Counted from the first letter of the stretch, positions 9,385 to 18,736 are shown. The stretch: DNA of 64,000 nt from Sulfitobacter sp. F26169L (GCF_026410285.1 NZ_JAPMLP010000001.1:248001-312000); one strand, 5' to 3'. Numbers and translations are program-made. Notes: a model not told the origin generated them from the sequence alone.

Positions 9385-9924
9385 TTCAACACCGGCCCGA
9401 TTGTCGGGATCGCCTGATAGAACGGCCATACCGATATTTCCGTAGGGTGATACCTTGGAAATGTGCGATATAATCCTGCTGACACGTATGGATTTCGCGG
9501 CTCAGCAGCTCATCCGGTACAGGAATATTGTTTTCATCGTTCAGATTAAATCTGCGCAAATCAAGGTTGGAGAAGCCAATCAGGTTGACCGTGTCATCAA
9601 CGTTTGGGGTTTGGGTATGTCACCGACCTTGGGTGAATTCATCAATCACACACCCAGTCCCGACAAGCCTGTAATAAAAGCTGTGACTGGCTGCGGCCAC
9701 AATTTTGCTGTCGTCAACCATAGGTAAATCAGCGTAATGGCATCGCTGCGTTTGATTGCCCCGCATAGGGTATCCATCACAGTTGCATCAGGTACAAAAT
9801 ACGGTGTCGAATTGTTAACCTCTGATCGGGCATTCGCAAGCAAGGTCGAAAAATGCTGCGATGTCGCGCAATGCCGGCCGGATGGCCATGGCGGGACAAA
9901 CCGCTCCGGTTTGCTTGACAACAC
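9385..9924 (-). pseudogene. Cardiolipin synthase (phospholipase D family) fragment, degenerate
   Basis: Read on the minus strand, 9924-9646 gives a frame containing ANARSEV, STPYFVPDATVMDTLCGAI and ITLIYLWL. These match the start of the second phospholipase D domain of Cls enzymes. After a frame break near 9640, another frame gives NLIGFSNLDLRRFNL and DENNIPVPDELLSREI, the counterpart of the GSANLDRRSF block after the second HKD motif. A third piece, WPFYQAIPTIGPVL, matches the usual Cls C-terminus. The HKD motif itself and the whole N-terminal half are missing. The gene is therefore a multiply frameshifted, truncated remnant. Its 5' end abuts the imuA promoter. Confidence 0.75.
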
Positions 9925-9961
9925 TACATCACATCGTCCTTTAATTTAGCATTCAAAAAGA

Positions 9962-9976
9962 GAACAAAGTGTGAAC
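9962..9976. promoter_or_regulatory. LexA-binding SOS box
   Basis: The sequence GAACAAAGTGTGAAC is an exact GAAC-N7-GAAC direct repeat, the LexA site of Alphaproteobacteria. It ends 14 bases before the imuA ATG, where bound LexA would block transcription of imuA-imuB-dnaE2. A TTGACA at 9915-9920 could be the -35 element, but no matching -10 is clear. Confidence 0.88.
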
Positions 9977-9990
9977 ATATAGGGGTGTGT

Positions 9991-10716
9991 ATGATAAACG
10001 ATTCTACATACGGGCAGGTCTTGCACTTGCCAAAGCGCAAGGCGCTTGCACTGCCGGACATGGATGTTCTGGCATCAAAACCTGTTTTGAGCGATGTTTT
10101 TACCACTGGAGCAACCGATCCGGCTGCGGTCGGGTTTGTGTTGTCGTTGCTACCTGTGGCGTCGGGGCCGGTTCTGTGGGTGCAGGATTACATGTCGCGG
10201 CGCGAAAACGGGCATCTCTATACCCCCGCCCTGAAATCTTTTGGTGTTGCGCAAGACATCTTGCAGGTCAGGGTCAGCCATCCGCGCGATGTTCTCTGGG
10301 CGATGGAGGAGGGCGCGGGCTGTGCCAGTCTTTCCGCGGTCATCGGCGAAATCCACGGCGGGCCAGCGGTGCTGGATTTTACGGCAACCAAACGGCTTTC
10401 CATGCGCGCACAGGTGAGTGGCGTGCCTGTCTATCTGATCCGCAGCGGCGATCCTGGCGGGTTAAGTGCGGCGCGGATGCGCTGGCGTGCGGGGTCTTTG
10501 CCGTCTTTGGCACATCCATACGACAGCCACTCTCCGGGGCGGCCACAATGGGATGTAAACCTTTTTCGCGCGCGCGGCTATCCGCCGGGGCGCTGGGTGG
10601 CACGGTATGACCCTGACGCGGCCCGAACAGCAGATCGTCTCGGTCTGGTTCCCCGATCTGGCGATGGAGCGCTGGATACGGGTGATCAGCCAGTATCGAA
10701 CCGTACCGCCACATGA
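9991..10716 (+). CDS. imuA: ImuA, SOS mutasome RecA-like accessory protein
   Basis: First gene of the SOS-induced mutagenesis cassette. ImuA is a RecA/SulA-related protein that acts with ImuB and DnaE2 in translesion synthesis. The 241-residue protein has the typical features: LHLPKRKALALP near the start, a short RecA-like core (GPVLWVQDYMSR) lacking an intact Walker A, and a C-terminus with WDVNLFRARGYPPGRW. The ATG at 9991 is chosen because AGGGG at 9981-9985 sits at the right distance; a GTG at 9985 would add two residues. The LexA box lies immediately upstream. The last 110 bases overlap imuB in another frame, and the ImuB N-terminal motif makes most of that overlap real. Confidence 0.88.
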   Translation: MINDSTYGQVLHLPKRKALALPDMDVLASKPVLSDVFTTGATDPAAVGFVLSLLPVASGPVLWVQDYMSRRENGHLYTPALKSFGVAQDILQVRVSHPRDVLWAMEEGAGCASLSAVIGEIHGGPAVLDFTATKRLSMRAQVSGVPVYLIRSGDPGGLSAARMRWRAGSLPSLAHPYDSHSPGRPQWDVNLFRARGYPPGRWVARYDPDAARTADRLGLVPRSGDGALDTGDQPVSNRTAT

Positions 10717-12151
10717 TGCGGCAATTATATTGTCCCGTGACGGCCCGCACGGTCCTGTTGTTCACAGTCTGAACAAAACCGCACAGCAGCGCGGGATCAG
10801 TGCAGACAGCAGGGTGGTGGATGTGCAGGCGATCTATCCCGATCTGCATGTGGAAGCTGCCGATATCGACGGGGATCATGCGCTGGTGCGGCGGCTTGTG
10901 CATTGGGCGCGGCGGTGGTGCCCCTGGACTGCGCAGGATGTGGACAACGGGCTTGTACTGGATGTGACGGGCTGCGCGCATCTGTTTGGTGGCAAGGCTG
11001 CATTGCTGCGCGACATATGCCAGCGGTTCGCCATGCAGGGGCTGACGGCGCGGGTGGCGATGGCCCCGACACGTGGCGCGGCGCAGGCACTGGCGCGCTA
11101 TGCTCCGGCGCACACCGTTTGCACCACACAAGACCTTGCCGGACGGCTGGCGCCTTTGCCGGTTGTCGCCCTGCGGCTGGATATGCAGACTGCGCGCCTG
11201 CTGGACCGTCTGGGCCTGAAAACCATCGGCGCTTTGGCGGGGGTTCCCCGTGCTGCGATGATGCGGCGGTTTGCCAATATGAAAGCAGATCAGAACCCCC
11301 TGATCCTGATGGACAGGGCGCTGGGCAAAACAGCCGATCCGCTGAACGCGCCGCCGGATCACCAAACCTTTATGGCGCGCACACGGTTGCCCGAACCGGT
11401 GATTGATCCTGTGCCGCATCTAAAAAGCCTTGCGGATGATCTGTGCGAAACACTTGCCGCATCCGAGCAGGGCGCACGGCAGTTGCGCTTTACGATCTAC
11501 CGGATTGACGGCGAGTACCGCACAGTAGGGTTTGCCACCGCCCGCGCCAGCCGTGATCCCGCGCATATCCTGCGCTTGTTCGACCGCAAGCTTGATAAAA
11601 TCGATCCCGGTTTCGGGTTTGACCTTCTGACGCTTGAGGCGACAAGAACCGAACCCCTGTCAAGGGTGCAGGAACGGCTTGACGGCAAGCGCGATGCCAG
11701 TGCGGATATTGCCGGATTGCTGGACCGGCTGACAGCACGGCTGGGGCCGGATAAAATCACATGGTCCACATGGACGCAAAGCCACAAACCCGAACGTATA
11801 GAGGGGCGTATGCCTGCACTGCAAGGCGCGCCATCGCCCGCGCCCGCATTGATGCGTGAACGCCCCCTGCGCATACTGGACCCGGCCGAAGAGGTGCGCG
11901 TGATCTATGCTGTTCCCGAAGGCCCGCCTTCGCAATTTCGCTGGCGGCGTCTGGTTTATAAATCCGTTCGCCACACAGGGCCGGAACGGATTGCACCTGA
12001 ATGGTGGACAGACCGCCCCGGTACGCGCCTGCGCGACTATTACAAGGTCGAGGTGCAGGACGGACGGCGGTTCTGGTTGTACCGCGAAGGTGTTGTCCAT
12101 GACGGGCGCGGGGGGGAGCCGCGCTGGTTTTTGCACGGGTTCTTTGCCTGA
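10607..12151 (+). CDS. imuB: ImuB, Y-family polymerase-like mutasome protein
   Basis: ImuB is a catalytically inactive relative of DinB/UmuC that links ImuA, DnaE2 and the beta clamp in SOS mutagenesis. The 514-residue length is normal. The N-terminal motif QIVSVWFPDLAMERW is the family's equivalent of the Y-polymerase palm start and requires a start inside the imuA 3' end. Helix-hairpin-helix-like residues around 200 (LLDRLGLKTIGALAGVP) and a C-terminal region ending in RDYYKVEVQDGRRFWLYRE are typical. Its TGA overlaps the dnaE2 ATG by one base (TGATG at 12149-12153), which points to translational coupling. Confidence 0.92.
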   Translation: MTLTRPEQQIVSVWFPDLAMERWIRVISQYRTVPPHDAAIILSRDGPHGPVVHSLNKTAQQRGISADSRVVDVQAIYPDLHVEAADIDGDHALVRRLVHWARRWCPWTAQDVDNGLVLDVTGCAHLFGGKAALLRDICQRFAMQGLTARVAMAPTRGAAQALARYAPAHTVCTTQDLAGRLAPLPVVALRLDMQTARLLDRLGLKTIGALAGVPRAAMMRRFANMKADQNPLILMDRALGKTADPLNAPPDHQTFMARTRLPEPVIDPVPHLKSLADDLCETLAASEQGARQLRFTIYRIDGEYRTVGFATARASRDPAHILRLFDRKLDKIDPGFGFDLLTLEATRTEPLSRVQERLDGKRDASADIAGLLDRLTARLGPDKITWSTWTQSHKPERIEGRMPALQGAPSPAPALMRERPLRILDPAEEVRVIYAVPEGPPSQFRWRRLVYKSVRHTGPERIAPEWWTDRPGTRLRDYYKVEVQDGRRFWLYREGVVHDGRGGEPRWFLHGFFA

Positions 12152-15100
12152 TGCCGTTACAGGAAGGGCATAAACGCCGCACGCTGGGCGAAGACGGTGG
12201 GTTCCGCTGGCATGATCCCTGTGCCTATGTGGAATTCGGGCTCGCCAGTTGTTTCTCGTTTCTGCGCGCGGCGTCGGATGCATGTGATTTGACGGCAACC
12301 GCAAACAGGCTGGGCTATGACCGGATCGGAATTGCCGATCATAATACGCTTGCAGGGGTGGTGCGTGTCCACACCGAAGCGGCCAAGGCCTGTGTACATC
12401 CGTTGATCGGTGCGCGACTGGTGCTGATGTGCGGCACACAGCTGCTTGCCTACCCCCAAGACCGTGACGCCTATGCGCGCCTGTCGATGTTACTCTCCAA
12501 GGGCAAGATGCAAACCGCCGAAGGCAAATGGCAGGACAAGGGTGAAACCCACCTGACACTTGAAATGCTGTCGGCTTATGCCGCAGGGCTGCACCTGATT
12601 GTTATGCCGCCGGATAATCTGGATGTGTTTGCTGCGGGGCTGCCGCGTCTGGTGAAAGCCTTGCCGCAGATGCGCTATATCGGGGCGACGTTTCTGTATC
12701 GCGGCGATGACAGGGCACGGATCAACCGGCTGGATGCGCTTGCCCACGCGCACGGGCTGGCCATTTTCGCAACCAACGACGTGCTGTATCACGCGCCGGA
12801 ACGCCGCCCGTTGCAGGACGTTATGGTTGCCATTCGCAAAGGTGTCACTGTTTCTGCCGCGGGGTTTCTGCTGCACGCCAATGCCGAACGGCATCTCAAA
12901 TCCCCTGACGAGATGTGCCGCCTGTTTGCCGACTGGCCACACGCCATTGCCGCCACACGGGCCCTGGCGGACAGGATCGAATTCAGCCTGAGCGATTTGA
13001 AATACGAATATCCCCATGAAATTGTGCCCGATGGCACAACTCCCATGCAGGAACTTGCCCGCCTGACGTGGGAGGGGGCAAGGGGGCGGTATCCTGATGG
13101 TGTGCCCGATCATGTGGTGCAAACCATCCACAAGGAATTCGCCCTGATCGAAAGCAAGAAAATCGCGCGGTATTTCCTGACCATTCACGATATTGTCCGC
13201 TTTGCGCGCGAAGAGGCTAGGCCACCGATCCTGTGTCAGGGGCGCGGTTCTGCGGCGAACTCGGCTGTGTGTTTCTGCCTTGGCATCACGTCGGTTGATC
13301 CCAACGAACACAATCTTCTATTTGAACGCTTCCTGAGCGAGGAACGTGACGAGCCGCCCGACATTGATGTGGATTTCGAGCATGAGCGGCGCGAGGAAGT
13401 CATCCAGTACATGTACCGCAAATACGGTCGCCACCGCGCGGGCCTGTGCGCAACTGTCATTCATTACCGCCCGCGCTCGGCCATTCGCGAGGTGGGCAAG
13501 GCAATGGGGCTGTCAGAGGACATAACCTCGAAACTTGCCGGGACCATGTGGGGCAGTTTTGAAGGCCAGATAGATGATGCACGTGCAAAAGAGGCGGGGC
13601 TGGATCTGACCGCCCCTTATCTGCGCATGGTGTTGACGCTGACGAAACAGATGATCGGTATGCCGCGCCATCTGTCACAGCATGTCGGCGGCTTCATCTT
13701 GACGGAGCGGCCCCTGAGCGAAATAGTCCCGATAGGAAACGGCGCCATGCCCGAGCGCAGTTTCATCGAATGGGACAAGGATGACATTGACGCATTGCAG
13801 ATTTTCAAGGTCGATGTGCTGGCGCTTGGTATGCTGACCTGCATTGCCAAATGTTTTGATCTGCTGGAGGCGCATTACGACCGGCGGCTGGAACTGGCAA
13901 CAGTTCCGGTTGAAGATCACGAAGACGATGCAACAGGGCGCCCGACCTATGATATGCTGTGTAAGGGTGACAGTCTGGGCGTGTTTCAGGTGGAAAGCCG
14001 CGCGCAGATGGCGATGTTGCCCAAACTGCGGCCGCGCGTGTTCTATGATCTGGTGATCGAAGTTGCCATTGTACGCCCCGGACCCATTCAGGGCGATATG
14101 GTGCATCCCTATCTTCGCCGCAGGCAGGGACTGGAAAGTGTGGTCTATCCCGCGCCGGGGCCGGCGCACCCCCAAGACGAGCTTTTCAAAATTCTGGGCC
14201 GTACCTTGGGGGTTCCGATCTTTCAGGAACAGGCGATGAAAATCGCCATGGATGCCGCCAAATTCACACCCGCACAGTCAAATGAATTGCGCAAGGCGAT
14301 GGCGACATTCCGCTCGCGTGGCACCATCGAAAAACTGCAATCGCAGATGGTCGGCAATATGATAAAGCGGGGCTATGATCCGGTATTTGCGCAGCGCTGT
14401 TTTGACCAGATCAAAGGGTTCGGTGAATACGGCTTTCCCGAAAGCCACGCGGCCAGTTTCGCCAAGCTTGTTTATGTTTCAAGCTGGATGAAGTGCCATT
14501 ATCCGGCGGCCTTTGCCTGTGCCTTGCTCAATTCCCAGCCGATGGGGTTTTATGCCCCCGCCCAGATCGTACGCGATGCGCGCGATCACGGTGTCGAAAT
14601 CCGCAATGTCGATGTGAATTACTCCGATTGGGATTGCACGCTGGAGCCCTGTGCAAAGGGGTTTGCCCTGCGGCTGGGGATGCGTTTGGTGGGGGGGCTG
14701 CAAAAATCTGCAGGTCTGTCCGTGATGGCGCACCGCACAACACCCTATGATAATGTCGATGATCTGAAATCACGTGCGATGCTGGATGCGAAGGCGGTGA
14801 AAAACCTTGCGGCCGCGGACACGATGCGCAGCATGGGCTTCGATCGTAGACAGGCGCTTTGGCAGACGCAGGCGTTGAAAGACGCGCCTGCCTTGCCGAT
14901 TTTCGATCATGCAAACACCACATCTTACGGGGCAGAGCCACAGGTCAGCCTGCCTGCAATGCCCAAGGCCGAACATGTTGTCGCTGATTATCAGACCTTG
15001 CGGTTGTCGCTCAAGGCGCACCCGATGGGTTTTTACCGCAACAGCCTGCGCGCACAGGGGTTTGCCGCTGCCGGTGATCTGGCCCGCATGGGGCACGGGC

Positions 15101-15483
15101 AGCGCGTATCACTTGCCGGACTGGTGTTGGTGCGGCAAAAACCGGGCAGTGCCAAAGGCGTGTGCTTTATCACGTTGGAGGATGAAACAGGCGTCGCCAA
15201 CCTTGTGATCTGGCCCAAGATGTTCAAATCCTATCGTCCGGTCATCATGTCCGCGCGTCTGATGGTGGTGCATGGGCAGGTGCAGACCGATGGCCGTGTG
15301 ATTCATATTGTTGCAAATGATATACAAGACCGCAGCGACAGGCTTACAGGGCTTTCAGACACGCGCCTGCCTGCAATCACCACGCGCGGCGATCACCCGA
15401 CACATCCGCTTCCTTCTCAGGTCGGGGGGCATGGCCACCCGCGCAATGTGCGCATCATTCCCAAGTCACGCGATTTTCATTGA
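12151..15483 (+). CDS. dnaE2: Error-prone DNA polymerase III alpha subunit DnaE2
   Basis: C-family polymerase that carries out SOS-dependent translesion synthesis with ImuA and ImuB. The 1110 residues cover the DnaE2 architecture: a PHP domain (residues about 25-250, with GIADHNTLAGVVR), the polymerase palm with PPDIDVDFEHERRE near residue 403 carrying catalytic Asp residues, the SQHVGGFIL block near 510, fingers with IFQEQAMKIAM near 690, helix-hairpin-helix, and a C-terminal OB fold (GVCFITLEDETG). No beta-clamp motif was checked. The gene is the third in the LexA-controlled cassette and is coupled to imuB. It appears intact. Confidence 0.95.
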   Translation: MPLQEGHKRRTLGEDGGFRWHDPCAYVEFGLASCFSFLRAASDACDLTATANRLGYDRIGIADHNTLAGVVRVHTEAAKACVHPLIGARLVLMCGTQLLAYPQDRDAYARLSMLLSKGKMQTAEGKWQDKGETHLTLEMLSAYAAGLHLIVMPPDNLDVFAAGLPRLVKALPQMRYIGATFLYRGDDRARINRLDALAHAHGLAIFATNDVLYHAPERRPLQDVMVAIRKGVTVSAAGFLLHANAERHLKSPDEMCRLFADWPHAIAATRALADRIEFSLSDLKYEYPHEIVPDGTTPMQELARLTWEGARGRYPDGVPDHVVQTIHKEFALIESKKIARYFLTIHDIVRFAREEARPPILCQGRGSAANSAVCFCLGITSVDPNEHNLLFERFLSEERDEPPDIDVDFEHERREEVIQYMYRKYGRHRAGLCATVIHYRPRSAIREVGKAMGLSEDITSKLAGTMWGSFEGQIDDARAKEAGLDLTAPYLRMVLTLTKQMIGMPRHLSQHVGGFILTERPLSEIVPIGNGAMPERSFIEWDKDDIDALQIFKVDVLALGMLTCIAKCFDLLEAHYDRRLELATVPVEDHEDDATGRPTYDMLCKGDSLGVFQVESRAQMAMLPKLRPRVFYDLVIEVAIVRPGPIQGDMVHPYLRRRQGLESVVYPAPGPAHPQDELFKILGRTLGVPIFQEQAMKIAMDAAKFTPAQSNELRKAMATFRSRGTIEKLQSQMVGNMIKRGYDPVFAQRCFDQIKGFGEYGFPESHAASFAKLVYVSSWMKCHYPAAFACALLNSQPMGFYAPAQIVRDARDHGVEIRNVDVNYSDWDCTLEPCAKGFALRLGMRLVGGLQKSAGLSVMAHRTTPYDNVDDLKSRAMLDAKAVKNLAAADTMRSMGFDRRQALWQTQALKDAPALPIFDHANTTSYGAEPQVSLPAMPKAEHVVADYQTLRLSLKAHPMGFYRNSLRAQGFAAAGDLARMGHGQRVSLAGLVLVRQKPGSAKGVCFITLEDETGVANLVIWPKMFKSYRPVIMSARLMVVHGQVQTDGRVIHIVANDIQDRSDRLTGLSDTRLPAITTRGDHPTHPLPSQVGGHGHPRNVRIIPKSRDFH

Positions 15484-15637
15484 AGATGGCCCGATCCGCG
15501 AACTGCCTGCGCGGGCAGGTCAACGCGCAATCGGCCCAGCCGCCAACGCACCGGGGGAAAAACTGTCGATGTGAGGAAGAGGTGCTGAAAGCTGCAAAGC
15601 AGCATCTGTGACAGCCAGTGGCGCGACTTGCAGCCGG

Positions 15638-15862
15638 TTATCCTGAAAGCAAATGACGGGTATGACGCCAGACGCCGAATGCATCTGCAACAACCAGTGC
15701 GAACGCGCCTGCAGGCGCGTCTGCGGGTGGCAGGTTTTCAACCCACTCGACCGCATCGGTCAAATCGCGGGTATGGTGAAACCCGATATGATCACCGCCG
15801 TCATACAGGGCGTAGATCGTTACTGTGTCAAAATCCGGTTCAGTGTCAGGGGGCCATGTCAT
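15638..15862 (-). CDS. Small conserved-type hypothetical protein, 74 aa
   Basis: A short acidic protein with no recognised domain. The start is supported by GGAG seven bases before the ATG on the minus strand, and the sequence reads like real coding DNA, with an ordered beta-alpha-beta pattern (VTIYALYDGGDHIGFH, then DAVEWVENL and AFALVVADAFG). There is no signal peptide or membrane segment. It is convergent with dnaE2 and separated by about 150 bases. Another open frame at 15520-15756 on the same strand overlaps it and is a poorer candidate. Confidence 0.55.
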   Translation of the reverse strand: MTWPPDTEPDFDTVTIYALYDGGDHIGFHHTRDLTDAVEWVENLPPADAPAGAFALVVADAFGVWRHTRHLLSG

Positions 15863-16017
15863 CCGGGTTCTCCGCTCGCTAATTCTTCAAACAGAAGCAA
15901 GACTTACCAGCGAAATTTGGCGTTTCAAGATGTCGGAGTTACCTTCCGCGGCGGAAATCGTGGCGCTTTGTAATTGCGGTTCAAGATCCCCTTGCACGAA
16001 CGCGCGGTTCCTGTAGA

Positions 16018-17295
16018 TCAAACGTTGTTTGTAAAACGCGCGTCTGCCGCGATCAGGGCCGGCCGGTTGTTTGTCTCGGCAATGCCGTACCCCGCTGCAC
16101 GTTTGTAGGTTGCAGCATGTTCGGCCATTTCCTCATGCGGGATGACATCTTCGATCCTGTCAAACTGACCACCGCTGCGCTGCTCGATAATATCCAGAAT
16201 TTTATCCGGCCCTGCGGTGCGGTTCATCAGGATGATCTTTGAGGTCACCGGCAGCATTTCACCCTCATAGGCATGAAGTGCCGCTTCGCCCAGACCGTGA
16301 TCCAGAAAGGCCGAGACCAGTTTGCGTGCATCGGTAATACCCGCACCCGCACCGTTGGAACCGACAGGATAGGCCGCGTGCGCCGCATCCCCCATCAATG
16401 TGGCGCGCCCCACGGTCCAACTGTCCAGAGGGTCACGGTCAACCATCGGGTATTCGAAAATCTCGTCGGCATCGCGGATCAGGGCAGGGGCATCGATCCA
16501 GTCAAAGCGGATCCCCTCGAAGGCATGCAGGAAATCGTCTGTATTGGCGGCGCGGCTGTAGTCTTCCTTGCGGAAGGTTTGGGCGGGATCGAATTGCAGA
16601 TTGCAAATCCAGTTGATTGTCGCCAGCCCTGTGTCTGGATCGGGTTGCGAGATGGGATAGCTGACAAACCGCAACCCGTCATGGCCGATCAGCACCATCG
16701 ATGCACCACTCAGGAACGGTTTGGCCTGTGTTGTTCCGCGCCACAACATCGCACCGCCCCATTGCGGATCATCCTCATGGGGTTGCATCTGGCGGCGGAT
16801 TGCCGAATGGATGCCGTCGGCCCCCACAAGGATCGCACCCTTTGCGGTTTGCGTGCGCCCGTTGCGGTCCTCCAGCAACAGCGTCACGTGATCGCCGTGA
16901 TTTTCAAAACCCGTGGCACGCAGCCCCGTTTTCACGGCATGCGGACCGGCACGGCGGATCACTTCGTCATATAGCAGCATGTGAAGGCGTCCGCGATGCA
17001 CCGAGTATGATGGCCAGTGATATCCTGCATCAAGACCGCGCGGCTCTGTCCAGACATGCAATCCTTTCTTAGTGTAAAGTCCGTAGTCCTTGAGCCGGAT
17101 ACCCACCTCGTCCAGCCGCTCCGCAAGGCCCATATCAAACAGCTCGCGCACGGCGGAGGGCTGCAAATTGATGCCCACCCCCAAAGGCCGCAAAGCCGCG
17201 GTGGATTCAAATACCTGAAAAGGGATGCCAACCTGATGACAACTCAGCGCGAGAGCCAGACCGGAAATCCCGCCACCTGCAATCAATACTGTCAT
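16018..17295 (-). CDS. FAD-dependent monooxygenase (salicylate hydroxylase/PhzS-like)
   Basis: A class A flavoprotein monooxygenase of 425 residues, cytoplasmic. The Rossmann GGGISG motif is at residues 7-12, the middle DG motif appears as LVGADGIHSAIRRQM near 160-175, and the GD motif as LMGDAAHAAYPVGSNG near 300. These bind FAD and NAD(P)H in enzymes such as salicylate hydroxylase and PhzS. GGAGG lies six bases before the ATG. It is 62 bases downstream of the TRAP binding protein on the same strand, so the imported compound might be its substrate, which is inference. The aromatic substrate cannot be named from sequence. Confidence 0.88.
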   Translation of the reverse strand: MTVLIAGGGISGLALALSCHQVGIPFQVFESTAALRPLGVGINLQPSAVRELFDMGLAERLDEVGIRLKDYGLYTKKGLHVWTEPRGLDAGYHWPSYSVHRGRLHMLLYDEVIRRAGPHAVKTGLRATGFENHGDHVTLLLEDRNGRTQTAKGAILVGADGIHSAIRRQMQPHEDDPQWGGAMLWRGTTQAKPFLSGASMVLIGHDGLRFVSYPISQPDPDTGLATINWICNLQFDPAQTFRKEDYSRAANTDDFLHAFEGIRFDWIDAPALIRDADEIFEYPMVDRDPLDSWTVGRATLMGDAAHAAYPVGSNGAGAGITDARKLVSAFLDHGLGEAALHAYEGEMLPVTSKIILMNRTAGPDKILDIIEQRSGGQFDRIEDVIPHEEMAEHAATYKRAAGYGIAETNNRPALIAADARFTNNV

Positions 17296-17357
17296 CCATG
17301 CCTCCTGAAATGGTGTAATGTAGCGGCAGAGTACCTGCCCGTCGCGGCCTTCGCGGA

Positions 17358-18395
17358 TTAACCGCCATGTTTGTGGATCAATGCACGGGCCTGATCGATC
17401 AATGCCTGACCGTCGATCCCTTTTTCCCCCATATCTGCCTTCCAGCGCTCAATCACCGGCTGCGCGGCCTGTTTCCACCGCGCGACCTCGGCATCGTCCA
17501 AGGTGATGATATTGTTTCCCGCATCTTGTGCGATCGCAAGACCGGGGGCATCGGCTTCTTCCATACGCGCTGCAGCAATCTCGGTCAGGGCCATACCAGT
17601 GGATGCATCCAGAATGGCGCGCAGATCATCGGGCAGGCTGTCGTATCTGGCTTTGTTCATCACCATGACAATCGCCGCAGTGTATAGCGCTTCCTCGCCC
17701 GAAAAAACCGTATGGTTGGTGACCAGTTCCGACAGGCGAATGGACGGTGTCACTTCCCACGGGATCACGGTTGCATCAATTGCCTTTCTTGATAGCGCTT
17801 CGGGGATCGAAGGTAGGGGCATGCCCACGGGGGAGGCGCCCAATTCGTTCAGCAAATCAACAATGACCCGCGTTGGTCCGCGTACCTTCAGGCCTGCCAT
17901 ATCCTCTAGCGTGTTCACAGGTGTGGCAGAGTGGATTACGCCCGGCCCGTGGACCCAAGCCGCCAACACTTTCACATCCTTGAATTCGTCGACCTGCAAA
18001 TCGTTCTCGATCATTTCCATAAACGCTTTCGACGTTGCAACAGACCCGACCATCATAAACGGCAGTTCGAAAACCTCGCTTTTCGGAAAACGACCGGGCG
18101 TGTAGCCGACAAGGGTCATGGTGATATCAGCAACCCCTTCAACCGCTTGATCCATCAATCCTGTCGGACGGCCACCCAAGGCCATAGCGTCAAAGTGCTC
18201 GATCTTGATGCGTCCTCCTGAAGCGTCTTCCAACGCACTGCCCCATGGTTTGAGAACCTCTGAAGGGACAGTAGCAGGGGCAGGCAGAAACTGATGCAAG
18301 CGCAGCGTGATATTCTGCGCAAAGACGGCTGATGACGATATTGAAAAGAGTAAAGCCGCCGAAGCCATACCGCCAAGCAGAGTACGTTTACGCAT
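17358..18395 (-). CDS. TRAP transporter substrate-binding protein, DctP family (orphan)
   Basis: A periplasmic solute receptor of a tripartite ATP-independent transporter. A start at 18395 gives a clean signal peptide (MRKRTLLGGMASAALLFS... AVFA) and a 345-residue protein; the longer open frame to 18458 would put 21 odd residues before it. DctP hallmarks include VRGPTRVIVDLLNELG and GMPLPSIPEALSRKAIDATV, the region holding the carboxylate-binding Arg. No dctQ or dctM is next to it, unlike the second TRAP locus at 28.9 kb, so its membrane partners must be elsewhere. The downstream flavin monooxygenase suggests an aromatic acid ligand, without proof. Confidence 0.9.
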   Translation of the reverse strand: MRKRTLLGGMASAALLFSISSSAVFAQNITLRLHQFLPAPATVPSEVLKPWGSALEDASGGRIKIEHFDAMALGGRPTGLMDQAVEGVADITMTLVGYTPGRFPKSEVFELPFMMVGSVATSKAFMEMIENDLQVDEFKDVKVLAAWVHGPGVIHSATPVNTLEDMAGLKVRGPTRVIVDLLNELGASPVGMPLPSIPEALSRKAIDATVIPWEVTPSIRLSELVTNHTVFSGEEALYTAAIVMVMNKARYDSLPDDLRAILDASTGMALTEIAAARMEEADAPGLAIAQDAGNNIITLDDAEVARWKQAAQPVIERWKADMGEKGIDGQALIDQARALIHKHGG

Positions 18396-18736
18396 TGAGC
18401 TGTTTCCCGATGGTTTCGCAACAAGGCGACTATGCAAACGCTGTCTCAAGCTTGTCAATTCTGGATAAGTTCAATGCTGCAGTTAAACAGCAATGAGGAA
18501 AACGCCGCCGCGAGGGTGGAAAACCGAAATTGGGTGTTCAAATTCGGCGGGAAACCGCCGATCAGGCGGCTGTGTTGTAACCGAACTGTCGCTTGATACA
18601 TCATGGAACAAAGCCGTTTGCGCCTGCGTTATAATATAATGTAGATATATTTGAAAAATAGGTGTCAACGTCGTCGGCTGAAGAGTGCGCAGGAAAGCGG
18701 ACCTCGGTGCATCGGCACGAGTTTGAGGGTTTGAGC

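Noticed and set aside
9455-9727. A 90-codon plus-strand open frame
   Set aside because: Antisense to the cardiolipin synthase remnant, whose conserved motifs show that the minus strand was the coding one.
10379-11419. Long minus-strand open frames opposite imuA/imuB and similar ones opposite dnaE2 and tamB
   Set aside because: They are shadow frames of high-GC coding genes, rich in Arg/His/Pro, with no motifs.
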